From the NCBI RefSeq assembly GCF_002019795.1, contig NZ_KV917381.1, positions 3,566,068 to 3,630,067 of the forward strand: a DNA stretch of 64,000 nucleotides. Reading direction: 5' to 3'. Under the pieces are notes generated by a model. The model was not told the origin of the DNA. It did no database searches and saw only the letters and a program-made list of their open reading frames with translations. A program made the position numbers and the translations under genes. Shown here in pieces: positions 10,103 through 18,306 of this stretch (its first letter is position 1; each line of letters opens with the position of its first letter). This DNA is from Bacillus alkalicellulosilyticus (GTDB taxonomy: Bacteria; Bacillota; Bacilli; Bacillales; Bacillaceae_F).

Positions 10103-10278
10103 CGGACTCTCATTCCTCTATTATTAAAAAAATTTCGTTTTCTGTTTGCTAACAGACCCTCGTTCCTCTATCCTACGGAAAATAGCTTTTCACCTGCGTT
10201 TTTTATAAATAAGTGCATCTGAGTCCGTTACACCTGAAAAAATGAGTTTTTTCAAAGAATAAGGGTCTCTGTGTCCGT
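10103..10278. repeat. Intergenic repeat units of about 50 bp, inverted pairs
   Basis: This is the core of the 480-base gap between the carboxyltransferase and thiolase genes. CTAACGGACTCTCATTCCTC and its variant CTAACAGACCCTCGTTCCTC start 50 bases apart. Two further units in the opposite orientation (GAGTCCGTTACACC and TGTGTCCGTAAAG) are also about 51 bases apart. They belong to the class of intergenic arrays described at 12.1, 35.4, 49.4 and 51.2 kb. Confidence 0.6.
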
Positions 10279-10317
10279 AAAGATAATGGTGGGCAGAGAA
10301 ATCTGTTTCGCACATAT

Positions 10318-10356
10318 AAAAAAAGAGTAGAAAAGCGGTTATCCGCCTTCTACTCG
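10318..10356 (-). terminator. Terminator of the thiolase gene
   Basis: On the minus strand GAGTAGAAGGCGG pairs with CCGCTTTTCTACTC and is followed by seven T. The stem overlaps the thiolase stop codon. It separates the thiolase gene from the downstream mut operon, which must therefore have its own promoter in 9875-10317. Confidence 0.9.
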
Positions 10357-11528
10357 TTGTTGATATTTTCAATGATTAATGCTATCCCTTGGCCCCCTCC
10401 GATACAAAGACTCGCGACGCCATAACGAAGTCCTTTTCTCTTTAATTCATATGCTAAAGAAAGGACAATACGTGTTCCGCTTGCTCCAACAGGATGTCCG
10501 TAAGCAATTGCTCCTCCATTAACATTTGTGATTTCTCGTTGTAACCCTAGTTCTTTTTCCACGGCTAAATACTGGGCTGCGAATGCTTCGTTTATTTCAA
10601 ATCGGTCAATTTTCTCCAAGCTTAGGTTTGCTTTCTGCAATGCTTTTTGAATTGCTGGTACAGGTCCAATCCCCATTTGTGCTGGGTCAACACCCGCTAC
10701 TGCCCACGATACTATTTTGGCTAGTGGTTTCTTTGTCATTGTGGCTCGTTTCAAACCGTTTACTAGAATTAATGATACCGCTCCATCATTAATCCCACTT
10801 GCATTTCCTGAAGTAACCGTTCCGTCTTTTTTAAAGACAGGACGAAGGTGAGAAAGTTGTTGTTTAGATACATCAGGCTTCGGATGCTCATCAAAGCTCA
10901 CCGTATCCGCTCCAACGTTGACTGGAATGATTTCTTCCTCTGTGTATTTCTTGTCTTTTGCTTCCTTCGCTCTCCACTGACTCTGTAAGGCAAACTCATC
11001 CTGCTCTTCTCTTGTTATCTTATACCTCTCTGCCAATGTTTCTGCTGTAATGCCCATCCCCGTTCCAATGTACTCATCTGTTAACGTATGGGTTAGCATA
11101 TCAACAAATTCCATGCTCCCATATTTCATACCAGCAAACCGACTTGTAAAAGAGGCATGAGGAGACATCGACATGTTTTCAGCCCCTCCAACTAACGCTA
11201 TGTTTGATTCATTCAGCAACATACTCTGAGCCGCTGAAATAAGTGATTGCATTCCTGAGCCACAGAGACGGTTAACCGTTAACGCTGGGGTTTCTATCGG
11301 AACATTTGCATTTAAACCAATATGTCTAGCTAAATAAGCTGCATTCGTACTACTTTGAATGACATTGCCGTAAACAATGTTGTCAATTTCATTAGCTTCC
11401 ATTTCAGCACGTTGAATAGCCTCTTTGGCTGTGAGGACACCCAGTTCCGTTGCGCTCACCGTTGCAAAAGCTTTTCCATAAGAACCAAATGGAGTTCTTG
11501 CACCATCAACTATGTAAACGCCTTCCAT
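10350..11528 (-). CDS. Acetyl-CoA acyltransferase (thiolase)
   Basis: 392 residues, the normal length for a type II thiolase. The nucleophile Cys89 is in [11 protein letters not shown], the catalytic histidine in [15 protein letters not shown], and the second cysteine in SLCIGGGQG. It condenses or cleaves acetoacetyl/3-ketoacyl-CoA, either for beta-oxidation or for isoleucine/valine-type catabolism, which would fit the neighbouring propionyl-CoA genes. AAGGTGG seven bases before the ATG fixes the start. The gene has its own terminator and is not strictly in the mut operon. Confidence 0.94.
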   Translation of the reverse strand: MEGVYIVDGARTPFGSYGKAFATVSATELGVLTAKEAIQRAEMEANEIDNIVYGNVIQSSTNAAYLARHIGLNANVPIETPALTVNRLCGSGMQSLISAAQSMLLNESNIALVGGAENMSMSPHASFTSRFAGMKYGSMEFVDMLTHTLTDEYIGTGMGITAETLAERYKITREEQDEFALQSQWRAKEAKDKKYTEEEIIPVNVGADTVSFDEHPKPDVSKQQLSHLRPVFKKDGTVTSGNASGINDGAVSLILVNGLKRATMTKKPLAKIVSWAVAGVDPAQMGIGPVPAIQKALQKANLSLEKIDRFEINEAFAAQYLAVEKELGLQREITNVNGGAIAYGHPVGASGTRIVLSLAYELKRKGLRYGVASLCIGGGQGIALIIENINNE

Positions 11529-11773
11529 AGCATCGCCACCTTACCATGTTTCTATTTACTTTAGTATATCAATAATTTGAGGCATGTTCTTCTTAAAGCT
11601 ATTACTTAAAAGTAGACCGTTTATGTAAACAATATTATCAATGTAAATTTTCCATTGGATTTTCACCTAATTATGGCTATAGGAGTTTAGCATTTTGAAT
11701 TTATGGTAATATAATAATTAGTGAGAACGCTTTCTATTTTGGACATGTAAATCAACGAAAAGGGTGTGAACAC

Positions 11774-11950
11774 ATGAGTTATAATTCAACCAAGATGAAA
11801 CGCTTATTAGAAGTGGACCATTTCCTACACGACACTGTGGAGGATATGAAAGGAATCATTGGATGTGAACAAAAAGCAATGGAAGTGGTGTTCCATACGT
11901 ATATTTTACGTGAACCCATTTTAAAAAATGCCTATGATCATTTAACATAA
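11774..11950 (+). CDS. Small hypothetical protein, 58 residues
   Basis: This ORF has an AAGGGTG ribosome site eight bases before the ATG. The product is soluble, mixed-charge and probably helical (MKRLLEVDHFLHDTVEDM, one cysteine at residue 31, ending NAYDHLT). I do not recognise the family. It resembles the many short sporulation or stress genes of Bacillaceae in size and isolation, but no function is claimed. It stands alone, divergent from the thiolase gene, with a repeat-filled gap downstream. Confidence 0.6.
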   Translation: MSYNSTKMKRLLEVDHFLHDTVEDMKGIIGCEQKAMEVVFHTYILREPILKNAYDHLT

Positions 11951-12077
11951 TAGACAATAGTATCTCAGAAGGTTTCTACCTATTGGGATACTTTTTTATT
12001 TTATTCTTACTTATTGATTTTAATAACGCTCCTACGTTGGTGATTGACTTGATTTTACTTCTGTCCTATTTCTTTTA

Positions 12078-12170
12078 CGGACTCTGACTATGTTTTTTTA
12101 GTCTTTGCCTGTCCGTATTCTCTCCTTTTTCGGACTCCCGCTTTTGCTTTTCTACCTGGGCCTGTCCGTT
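12078..12170. repeat. Intergenic repeat, two units of 53 bp
   Basis: The 407-base gap between the small ORF and the FAD enzyme holds two units. CGGACTC occurs at 12078 and 12131, and CCTGTCCGT about 33 bases after each, so the period is 53. CGGAC and GTCCG are inverted halves. Near 12308-12322 there is also an imperfect 7-1-7 palindrome (TAGTAATTATTACGA), a weak match to Fur-family boxes. Confidence 0.55.
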
Positions 12171-12357
12171 TCAAGGTTCTTGCCTATCTCTGTTTACGTA
12201 TTCATTGCTTTAATAATCTAACCTGCTCTGAATCAGTATTCGAACCCTTCCCAGGTGATTTTTTATGAGTTCTCCTTGATTTTCACTCTCTTCAACGGTA
12301 TATTAAATAGTAATTATTACGATTTGTGCTTATTATTCAAATTCAAGGAGGACAACT

Positions 12358-13521
12358 ATGCTAGACTGGCTTATTATTGGTGGGGGAATTCAAGGTTGTA
12401 CTATGGCAAGTTACTTAAGGTTAAAGAAAAAAGTCGCTTCTGACAAGGTGGCAATTATTGACCCTCATCCTGCCCCCTTAGCGAGATGGACTCAGTGTAC
12501 AAGTATTATCTCTATGCCTTATTTGCGTTCTCCTTCCATTCACCACTTGGAACCAGAACCATTCGCACTTGAGAAATACGCCAAAGAGAAAAAGAAAAAG
12601 GAATTCCTAGTAGCACCCTATGACCGTCCAAACATTTCCCTGTTTAATGAGCACTGTGAACACGTGTTTCAACAAATTCAAATCAATAAAAGTTGGGTTC
12701 AAGGTCGTGTGAAAAGGTTACAAAAACAAAATCTTCATTGGAAAATATCCTTAGAGAATGGCGAGGAATTTAAAAGCAAAAATGTTGTGATTGCAATAGG
12801 GCTTAGCGATCACCCTTACTGGCCTCAATGGGCTGCTCAATTAAAAAATGATGGTGCTTCTGTTTTCCATGTTTTCGAAGACAGTCCAAAAAAGCTACAA
12901 TCAACTCGTGAAGTTACGATCATAGGTGGTGGTATTAGCGCTGCTCATCTTGCTATGAAATGGGGGAACCTTATTCCTGGCCAGGTTACATTGCTCACTC
13001 GGCATCCACTTAGGGTTCATCAATTTGATTCTGACCCTGGATGGCTTGGACCCAAATATATGAGAGATTTCTCAAAAGTTACAAACTATGAACAGCGTAG
13101 AGACATCATAAAAAAAGCACGTCATCGTGGCTCGCTTCCACTTGAATTAAAAACTAGACTTCTTCAAGCGGAACGCGAACGAAAAATCTCTATTCAGATC
13201 GATGAGGTGATTGATGCTAAGACTACTCATAATGAAATCGAGTTATCACTTACTTCAAAAGCAACGAAAAAAACTAACGCCATTCTGTTAGCTACAGGGT
13301 TTCATCAAACGATACCAGGAATCGAGTGGATCCATCCGATAGTGGAAACCGAGGGGCTACGTTGTGCAAAGTGTGGCTATCCAATCATTGGTCCAGATCT
13401 GCAATGGGATAGAGGATTATTTGTTCTTGGACCTTTAGCTGAGCTTGAAATAGGTCCCGTAGCACGAAATATTGCTGGAGCTAGAAGAGGGGCCGAAAGA
13501 ATTATAGCAGCAGTGGAATAA
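12358..13521 (+). CDS. FAD-dependent monooxygenase-like oxidoreductase
   Basis: 387 residues. An N-terminal FAD-binding Rossmann motif is seen as WLIIGGGIQGCTMA (residues 4-17), and a second dinucleotide motif, VTIIGGGISAAHLA, lies near 185-198. LLATGFHQTIPG near 310 is the ATG motif typical of flavin-containing and lysine/ornithine N-monooxygenase-type enzymes. A CAKCGYP pair of cysteines lies near the C-terminus. The substrate is unknown. No siderophore-synthesis genes are adjacent, so that assignment is not made. AGGAGG lies six bases before the ATG. A hairpin follows the stop codon. Confidence 0.8.
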   Translation: MLDWLIIGGGIQGCTMASYLRLKKKVASDKVAIIDPHPAPLARWTQCTSIISMPYLRSPSIHHLEPEPFALEKYAKEKKKKEFLVAPYDRPNISLFNEHCEHVFQQIQINKSWVQGRVKRLQKQNLHWKISLENGEEFKSKNVVIAIGLSDHPYWPQWAAQLKNDGASVFHVFEDSPKKLQSTREVTIIGGGISAAHLAMKWGNLIPGQVTLLTRHPLRVHQFDSDPGWLGPKYMRDFSKVTNYEQRRDIIKKARHRGSLPLELKTRLLQAERERKISIQIDEVIDAKTTHNEIELSLTSKATKKTNAILLATGFHQTIPGIEWIHPIVETEGLRCAKCGYPIIGPDLQWDRGLFVLGPLAELEIGPVARNIAGARRGAERIIAAVE

Positions 13522-13528
13522 TAACGTT

Positions 13529-13563
13529 GAAGGGCACTTGAAGATAGTTTTCAAGTGCCCTTC
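13529..13563. repeat. Strong hairpin after the FAD enzyme gene
   Basis: GAAGGGCACTTGAA pairs perfectly with TTCAAGTGCCCTTC across a 7-nt loop. No T-run follows, so it is a weak intrinsic terminator at best. The arms resemble the GAGGGCACTGAA ends of the dispersed palindromic family, and it may be a diverged member. Confidence 0.6.
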
Positions 13564-13606
13564 AACCACTACACAATACTGTAAGCGGTTTCATATAGTT
13601 ATAAAA

Positions 13607-13900
13607 CTACTCGAAAGTAAGATGCCATTCTAGCTTTTGCACTCTTATCAATTTTCCCTCTTGGTACTGTTTTAAAAACACATTATAGTCCTGAGATAAT
13701 CTCCTAAAGGCTTGTTCTTCTCTTCTCTCTAACGCTTTATCAATCGCTTTTATATATCTCTGCTTCTCAAAATGATAAACGGAATACTCGACAATTGCTT
13801 CTGCATACAATGAATAGACTGTTTTAAGGGATGGATTTGGTCCCGTTTTAAGATTTTTCAGTTGCTTTCTTAGCGTGTTTTCCATGGCGTAATTAAACAT
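13607..13900 (-). CDS. IDEAL-domain protein
   Basis: 97 residues. The central YSVYHFEKQRY segment followed by IDKALERREEQAFRRLSQ matches the IDEAL domain, named after the I-D-x-A-L motif and found in small Bacillaceae proteins such as ComK-regulatory and UPF0302-type proteins. The molecular role of stand-alone IDEAL proteins is not established. AAGGTGGG eight to nine bases upstream supports the ATG at 13900. It is divergently placed from the next gene. Confidence 0.8.
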   Translation of the reverse strand: MFNYAMENTLRKQLKNLKTGPNPSLKTVYSLYAEAIVEYSVYHFEKQRYIKAIDKALERREEQAFRRLSQDYNVFLKQYQEGKLIRVQKLEWHLTFE

Positions 13901-14007
13901 CGTTTTCCCACCTTCATCTACTAAGTTTGTCTATGTTTTAGTTATCTATTTATGTAATACCCTTATGTACATATTTCAAACACCATTTTAGAAAAAAATG
14001 TTAGTGG

Positions 14008-14036
14008 TTGTAATTTCTAAATAGATTTCATATACT
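14008..14036 (+). promoter_or_regulatory. Sigma-A-type promoter of the YhjD-like gene
   Basis: TTGTAA (14008-14013) and TATACT (14031-14036) are separated by 17 bases, about 43 bases before the start codon. Confidence 0.6.
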
Positions 14037-14078
14037 ATTAACACGAACATAAGTTCTCGTCCGAAGGGGGAATTCACT

Positions 14079-14435
14079 TTGCTAACACAACAAGAGCAAG
14101 CTATTGTTCATCAATATGTTCTACTTTCGATTGCCAAACAAGCCCTTGAAGTTGATTTACACACACTTCAGAAAGCTTCTTTGAAATTCCAAGAACCATA
14201 CCTAGACATTACCTACAATGTCCTTACAACAATTCAACGTGATTTAGCAGTTTTAAAAAGAAACATGCACAAACTACAACTCTCAGTTCGTAAAAATAAA
14301 AACGATGGAATGTTTAGTTATTTCGATAGCTATTGCCGTGGCTACCATGAAACCCACCAATACCTAAACATTCATCTAAAAAAAGAAGTATTTCAATATA
14401 TGTCAAAGTACTTTAAGCAATCAAAACAGGCATAA
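14079..14435 (+). CDS. Small protein resembling B. subtilis YhjD
   Basis: 118 residues, start TTG preceded by AAGGGGG at eight bases. The pattern KFQEPYLDITYNVLTTIQ followed by RDLAVLKRNM and then FSYFDSYCRGYHETHQYLN is reminiscent of YhjD-type proteins (an EPYL helix, then a GY-x-x-H-x-Y motif). I make this family link from memory and hold it loosely. No membrane segment or signal peptide is visible. It is convergent with amhT, separated by about 30 bases without a clear terminator. Confidence 0.6.
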   Translation: MLTQQEQAIVHQYVLLSIAKQALEVDLHTLQKASLKFQEPYLDITYNVLTTIQRDLAVLKRNMHKLQLSVRKNKNDGMFSYFDSYCRGYHETHQYLNIHLKKEVFQYMSKYFKQSKQA

Positions 14436-14464
14436 GTATCCAAAAGGTCAAGTAAATTCTTGGA

Positions 14465-15637
14465 TTATCCTCCTGGTACTTTTATTTTTTGAGGTTTTGG
14501 TTTTATGCCATACACCTTTTTAGAGATCTTAGGAGCAAACTGGAATAGCACAATCCCAATGATTGCTGATATTAATATAAATAAACTACCAAACACTTTT
14601 ACCGACCCCGTTGCAAGGCTCGCAATAATAATCGAAAACTCTCCTCTTTGAGTCAATGAAAAACCAGCTCGTAACGAAACTTTCTTAGATAAGCCGTACC
14701 ACTGTCCCCCATAAAATCCAACTAAAATCTTAGCAATTATTGACCATACCAACAAACTAATTAGCAAACTTACATAAGGTATTCCTTCTCCAAATTGAAT
14801 CGTTGTACCAAAATAAAGAAAAAAGAGTGGTAATGTAATGTCCCTTATTGGTAAGATTAATTGTTCCAATTGATGTGTTCTTCTTACCTCGGCTATCATT
14901 ATTCCTGCTAAGAATGCTCCAAGGACTTCTGAAAGGTTTAGATATAGCGCAAGACCACCGTAAGCAAGGGCAAGACCCACGATAAATAAAATGAAAATAT
15001 CACTACTCATATATTTATCAAAAAATGTAGATAGCTTTTTAAATACAAGTTGTCCAATAAAGATTGCTCCCAAAGTAAGGGCCACTACCTTTAACACCAG
15101 CAAGGTCATCCCAGTAGCAGTAACCATTCCTCCAGCTGTCAATCCGACCAAAATTGCAACTAAAACGGGTGCTACCAAATCCTCAAATATAAGCAACCCA
15201 AGTATAAATTCTGATTCTGGATTGGCCATTCGCTTTGAACTTTCAAGTAGTTTCGCTGTAATAGAGGAGCTAGTTGCATATACTACACCACCTATTAAGA
15301 ATGCTGTAAGAGGATCAAAAAAGAAAAGACAAATTCCCATTGTTACCCCAAAGCTTAGAAGCACATCTAAAGTTCCTGCTCCCGTTACTTTTTTAGCAAC
15401 CCCACCTAGTTGTTTAATTGGAAATTCCATTCCAAGCATAAAAAAAAGAAGGACAATCCCAATTTCTCCTACGAAATGTAGAAGATGTGACCCAGATAAG
15501 AGACCACCAAGAGTAATCCCTAACAGGATAAAAATAATGACTCCAGGTATTTTTACTTTTGTACCGATAAAACCAACAGTGAATAAAAGCAATAATATGA
15601 GTCCTGCTCCAAGCATTTCTGGTATGTGGAGTTCCAA
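14465..15637 (-). CDS. amhT: K+/NH4+:H+ antiporter, CPA2 family (AmhT/KhtU-like)
   Basis: 390 residues with about 12 hydrophobic segments and the CPA2 exchanger pattern: GIVLLFFMLGMEF in the fourth segment, SSSITAKLLES, FEDLVAPVLVAILVG with the acidic ED pair, and SLTQRGEFSIIIASLA late in the membrane domain. There is no cytosolic RCK domain on this chain; the partner gene supplies it. Such pairs (B. pseudofirmus AmhMT, B. subtilis KhtTU) expel K+ or NH4+ in exchange for protons, which suits alkaline growth. The start is TTG three bases after the amhM stop codon, with AAGGTGG inside the end of amhM. Confidence 0.9.
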   Translation of the reverse strand: MELHIPEMLGAGLILLLLFTVGFIGTKVKIPGVIIFILLGITLGGLLSGSHLLHFVGEIGIVLLFFMLGMEFPIKQLGGVAKKVTGAGTLDVLLSFGVTMGICLFFFDPLTAFLIGGVVYATSSSITAKLLESSKRMANPESEFILGLLIFEDLVAPVLVAILVGLTAGGMVTATGMTLLVLKVVALTLGAIFIGQLVFKKLSTFFDKYMSSDIFILFIVGLALAYGGLALYLNLSEVLGAFLAGIMIAEVRRTHQLEQLILPIRDITLPLFFLYFGTTIQFGEGIPYVSLLISLLVWSIIAKILVGFYGGQWYGLSKKVSLRAGFSLTQRGEFSIIIASLATGSVKVFGSLFILISAIIGIVLFQFAPKISKKVYGIKPKPQKIKVPGG

Positions 15638-15640
15638 CCG

Positions 15641-16132
15641 TTACACCACCTTCCCAGCGCACAATTTTTCAAATTGTTGGATTTGTTCACTTTTTCCTAT
15701 CGCCATAATGGTATCTCCAGTTTTTAGTTTTTCACTGACTTCAGGACTAGCTATCACTTCGCTATCTCTAAATATTCCTACAATCGAAACTCCTGTCCTT
15801 TTTCTTATTTCAGATTCACCAATTGTTTTTTCTGTTAAAGGTGACTCACTTTTAAGCTCAATCCATTCCATTACAATTTGGCTTTTAAATAGAACCATCT
15901 TATCTGCATCAATTGGTTGAAATACAGCTCCTAACAGTTGCGCTCCCAACTCTCTAGTCTCATCCGCCGTAAGATTAATTGAAAAGTCAGCTTCATCATC
16001 ATCTGCATCTTGAAAAAAGTATAATTCTCTTTTACCCGTATGATGAATGATTAATACTATCATGCTTTTTTCAGCTGTTATTAATGACATTTTCTTTCCA
16101 ATACCAGGTAAATCAGCTACTTTGACTTGCAT
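15641..16132 (-). CDS. amhM: RCK_C (TrkA-C) regulatory subunit of the antiporter
   Basis: About 163 residues. The N-terminal half is a small beta-rich domain (VADLPGIGKKMSLITAEK). The C-terminal half, from about residue 85, is a TrkA-C/RCK_C ligand-binding domain (SPLTEKTIGESEIRKRTGVS, then LKTGDTIMAIGKSEQI). It matches AmhM/KhtT, which gates the membrane subunit in response to pH and ligand. ATG at 16132 has GGAGG at correct spacing; an in-frame TTG further up has none. It forms a two-gene operon with amhT. Confidence 0.88.
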   Translation of the reverse strand: MQVKVADLPGIGKKMSLITAEKSMIVLIIHHTGKRELYFFQDADDDEADFSINLTADETRELGAQLLGAVFQPIDADKMVLFKSQIVMEWIELKSESPLTEKTIGESEIRKRTGVSIVGIFRDSEVIASPEVSEKLKTGDTIMAIGKSEQIQQFEKLCAGKVV

Positions 16133-16154
16133 ATGTAGTCCTCCGATCAATTTT

Positions 16155-16418
16155 TTATAACTTCTTATAATTACTTTTTGGATTATTTCTTAACTTGTCC
16201 ATTTTGTTATTAATCCTTGATTTTATTTCTTTTTCTTCGTTTTCCACTCTTTCTTTAACAACTACTTTGTTTTCAATAATCTCAACTCGAAAAACCATTC
16301 CTTCTTTTACATTAGTCGGAAGTTCTTGGAGCGAGAGATGATATTCCTCTTCCGTTGGTCCTACTAATAATACTCCTATCTTTTTATCAACAATTCGGTC
16401 AAGTATTGCCTTTTTCAT
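16155..16418 (-). CDS. DUF3006 family protein
   Basis: About 87 residues. The N-terminus KKAILDRIVDKKIGVLLVG with HLSLQELPTNVKEGMVF is characteristic of the DUF3006 beta-barrel-like family, which often sits next to ComEC-like metallo-beta-lactamase genes, as here. A charged C-terminal tail follows. ATG at 16418 has GAGGT seven bases upstream; GTG at 16427 is too close to it. It begins 10 bases after the end of the MBL gene, in one operon. The function of the family is unknown. Confidence 0.85.
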   Translation of the reverse strand: MKKAILDRIVDKKIGVLLVGPTEEEYHLSLQELPTNVKEGMVFRVEIIENKVVVKERVENEEKEIKSRINNKMDKLRNNPKSNYKKL

Positions 16419-16428
16419 TGATATCACC

Positions 16429-17514
16429 TCAATTTTGTATACATGCTAGTCCTTCATCAACAATTTCGGCTAGTCTACCTTTACCTATTCCATTTATTTT
16501 TGTTAATTCCTCTACCTTTTTAAATGGTCGATGTTGAACGAGTGCTTCGGCACGCTCTTTTCCGATATGAACAATTTTTTCAAGTTCCTGAATAGAAGCT
16601 GAATTTATATCAATGCACATAACATGTTCCCTATTTTCATCATTTTCAATCTTTCTTTCCTCTATTCGTTGAGTTTCTATCTCGTAACTCTTTCCGTCTG
16701 TAACAACCAGAATCGTTCCATACTCGATTGTGCCATACAATGGAATGTTGCGTTCGCGAAAGCTATCTAGAACTTCTCTATGAGGATGTCCATATTGATT
16801 ATTAGCACCAGCTGAAATAATACCTACTTCTGGTTGAACTTCTTGTAAAAACCGTTCAGTATTGGATGTCGTAGATCCATGATGCCCTAACTGGAAAACG
16901 TGAGATTTTAATTCATGACCTCGTGATATCATTTCTGCTTCAGTTTGAGCTTCAGCATCTCCCGTAAATAAAAAGGAAATATCTCCATAAATCGCTCGAA
17001 GACTTATCGACCCTTCATGAAAATCTCCTGTGAGTTTTTCTGGATTTACGATCTCAAGTTTCAACGAACCAATTTCAAATGTTTCGAATGCACGTGGCTC
17101 ATAATACGTCGCTCCCGAATCAACAATCGCATCTATGACCCTTTCAAATGTTCTTGATGTATGTTCATCGCCTGAGAGCCACACTTCTTTTACGTCATAC
17201 TGTTGCAAAACTTGGGCCATTTGCCCGATATGATCAGCATGCGGGTGTGTACCAACGATCAAATCCAATGATGTAACTCCTGCTTGTTCTAGATAAGTCA
17301 GCAGGTCATTTTGGTCATGTCGCCCAGCATCAATTAATATTGTAAAATTAGGGCCTTGAAGTAATGTAGCATCTCCCTGGCCAACATCTATAAAATGGAC
17401 AATGAGCTCTTCTTGCGGCTCTGTATATGTTGCTATTGCAACCACATTTTGTTCAGCTTCAACTGAACAACCAAACATTAATAAAATCACACACCAATAT
17501 AAAATATATTTCAT
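16429..17514 (-). CDS. Lipoprotein with ComEC-type MBL domain and ComEA-type HhH domain
   Basis: 361 residues. The N-terminus has a lipoprotein signal with lipobox LMFGC, cleaved before Cys16. Residues 35-280 form a metallo-beta-lactamase domain: FIDVGQGDATLL, the HPHADHIGQ metal motif, a QLGHHGSTTSN motif, and GHPHREV. Residues 295-361 hold a helix-hairpin-helix region (DINSASIQELEKIVHIGKER and INGIGKGRLAEIVDEG) like ComEA. It is therefore a surface-anchored probable nuclease with a DNA-binding tail. Family knowledge supports DNA hydrolysis; a role in uptake or phosphate scavenging is inference. It is co-transcribed with the DUF3006 gene. Confidence 0.88.
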   Translation of the reverse strand: MKYILYWCVILLMFGCSVEAEQNVVAIATYTEPQEELIVHFIDVGQGDATLLQGPNFTILIDAGRHDQNDLLTYLEQAGVTSLDLIVGTHPHADHIGQMAQVLQQYDVKEVWLSGDEHTSRTFERVIDAIVDSGATYYEPRAFETFEIGSLKLEIVNPEKLTGDFHEGSISLRAIYGDISFLFTGDAEAQTEAEMISRGHELKSHVFQLGHHGSTTSNTERFLQEVQPEVGIISAGANNQYGHPHREVLDSFRERNIPLYGTIEYGTILVVTDGKSYEIETQRIEERKIENDENREHVMCIDINSASIQELEKIVHIGKERAEALVQHRPFKKVEELTKINGIGKGRLAEIVDEGLACIQN

Positions 17515-17551
17515 CTGTTCCCCTCACCTTTTTTTCTCTAAAAGAGTATAA

Positions 17552-17749
17552 CATAGGTACGAAGCCACTGAAAAAGTACAAACCACCTTTTTCAATGCCA
17601 TTAATTTTGGTTGCAATGGTTCCACAGCTGCCCGCCTGCTACGAGAAGCCCGTTCGTAGCAGGCTTTAAAGAAATGCAACGGTTACGCACATTGCTTAGA
17701 GGGCACTGTAAAAGTTAAAATCGAAGTTTTCAGTGCCCTCCATAGGTAC
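17552..17749. mobile_element. Miniature hairpin element, 180 bp, with 9-bp target duplication
   Basis: The element spans 17561-17740 and is flanked by CATAGGTAC at 17552-17560 and 17741-17749. It starts GAAGCCACTGAAAAAGTAC and ends TTTTCAGTGCCCTC. It holds a left hairpin, a central 11-bp stem (17634-17644 with 17654-17664, loop 9) and a right hairpin beginning GAGGGCACTG at about 17699. It has no coding capacity. A second copy, inverted and 181 bp long, lies at 43131-43311. The element sits between the MBL lipoprotein gene and the che operon. Confidence 0.85.
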
Positions 17750-17783
17750 CATTGGTCTTCATTTGATATCACCTACAAAATCA

Positions 17784-17816
17784 AAAACCCTAGACAATAG
17801 CGGTGTCTAGGGTTTT
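17784..17816 (-). terminator. Terminator of the che operon
   Basis: AAAACCCTAGACA pairs with TGTCTAGGGTTTT across a 7-nt loop, directly after the cheX stop codon. T-rich sequence follows on the minus strand. Confidence 0.9.
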
Positions 17817-17819
17817 CGG

Positions 17820-18284
17820 TTATGCACTTACTTTTTTTATTGTTATATGAACATCAATTTTACCTATTGAACTCTCTAAAGGTAACGTTATAAATGATGA
17901 TGCAGAACGAAATGTGGAGCTTCCGTTGTTCACAACGGGTGGTGTTACATCAATAATAGTATTATCTAATGATAATTCCGTTGCCATTGTTCCTCCAACC
18001 CAATTTCCAAATTCCTGAATTGCACTCCAACCCATATCATCAATCGCCTCAACCGGCATGCCGCCCATCATTGTCGAAATAATCGATATTGCAGTTGTTT
18101 CGTCCATCGTACAGATTAACTGCCCTTCTAATTGACCGTTAATTCCAAGAATAACTGCGACGTTATTAGAAGGGATAACGTTTTTTTGTACAAATGGATT
18201 TAAGAGCTTCACATCTAAACCTAGATGACTTGTTAGTATATTTTTAGTTGCACGTGTGATTGCATTTACATGTTTTGCTTCCAT
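17820..18284 (-). CDS. cheX: CheX-type chemotaxis phosphatase
   Basis: 154 residues. The AIQEFGNWVGGTMATEL segment near residues 89-105 carries the E-x-x-N signature with which CheC/CheX/FliY proteins dephosphorylate CheY-P. A single such motif and the short length fit CheX rather than the two-site CheC. It is the last gene of the cheA-cheW-cheY-cheX operon and follows cheY by 22 bases, so it most likely acts on the adjacent CheY. Confidence 0.88.
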   Translation of the reverse strand: MEAKHVNAITRATKNILTSHLGLDVKLLNPFVQKNVIPSNNVAVILGINGQLEGQLICTMDETTAISIISTMMGGMPVEAIDDMGWSAIQEFGNWVGGTMATELSLDNTIIDVTPPVVNNGSSTFRSASSFITLPLESSIGKIDVHITIKKVSA

Positions 18285-18306
18285 TAGACCCCCACCATTC
18301 CAATCT

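Noticed and set aside
9875-10317. Cobalamin riboswitch for the methylmalonyl-CoA mutase operon
   Set aside because: The gap is filled by a mobile palindrome and 50-bp repeats; no B12-box-like sequence was recognised.
10190-10372. 60-residue minus-strand ORF
   Set aside because: It lies across the 50-bp repeat units and the thiolase terminator, with no ribosome site.
12308-12322. Fur box before the FAD monooxygenase-like gene
   Set aside because: TAGTAATTATTACGA matches only about 10 of 14 informative positions of the 7-1-7 consensus, so it was not listed as a feature of its own.
14991-15920. 309-residue plus-strand ORF
   Set aside because: It runs antisense through amhT and amhM, both clear membrane/regulatory proteins; its sequence is low-complexity and lacks a start signal.
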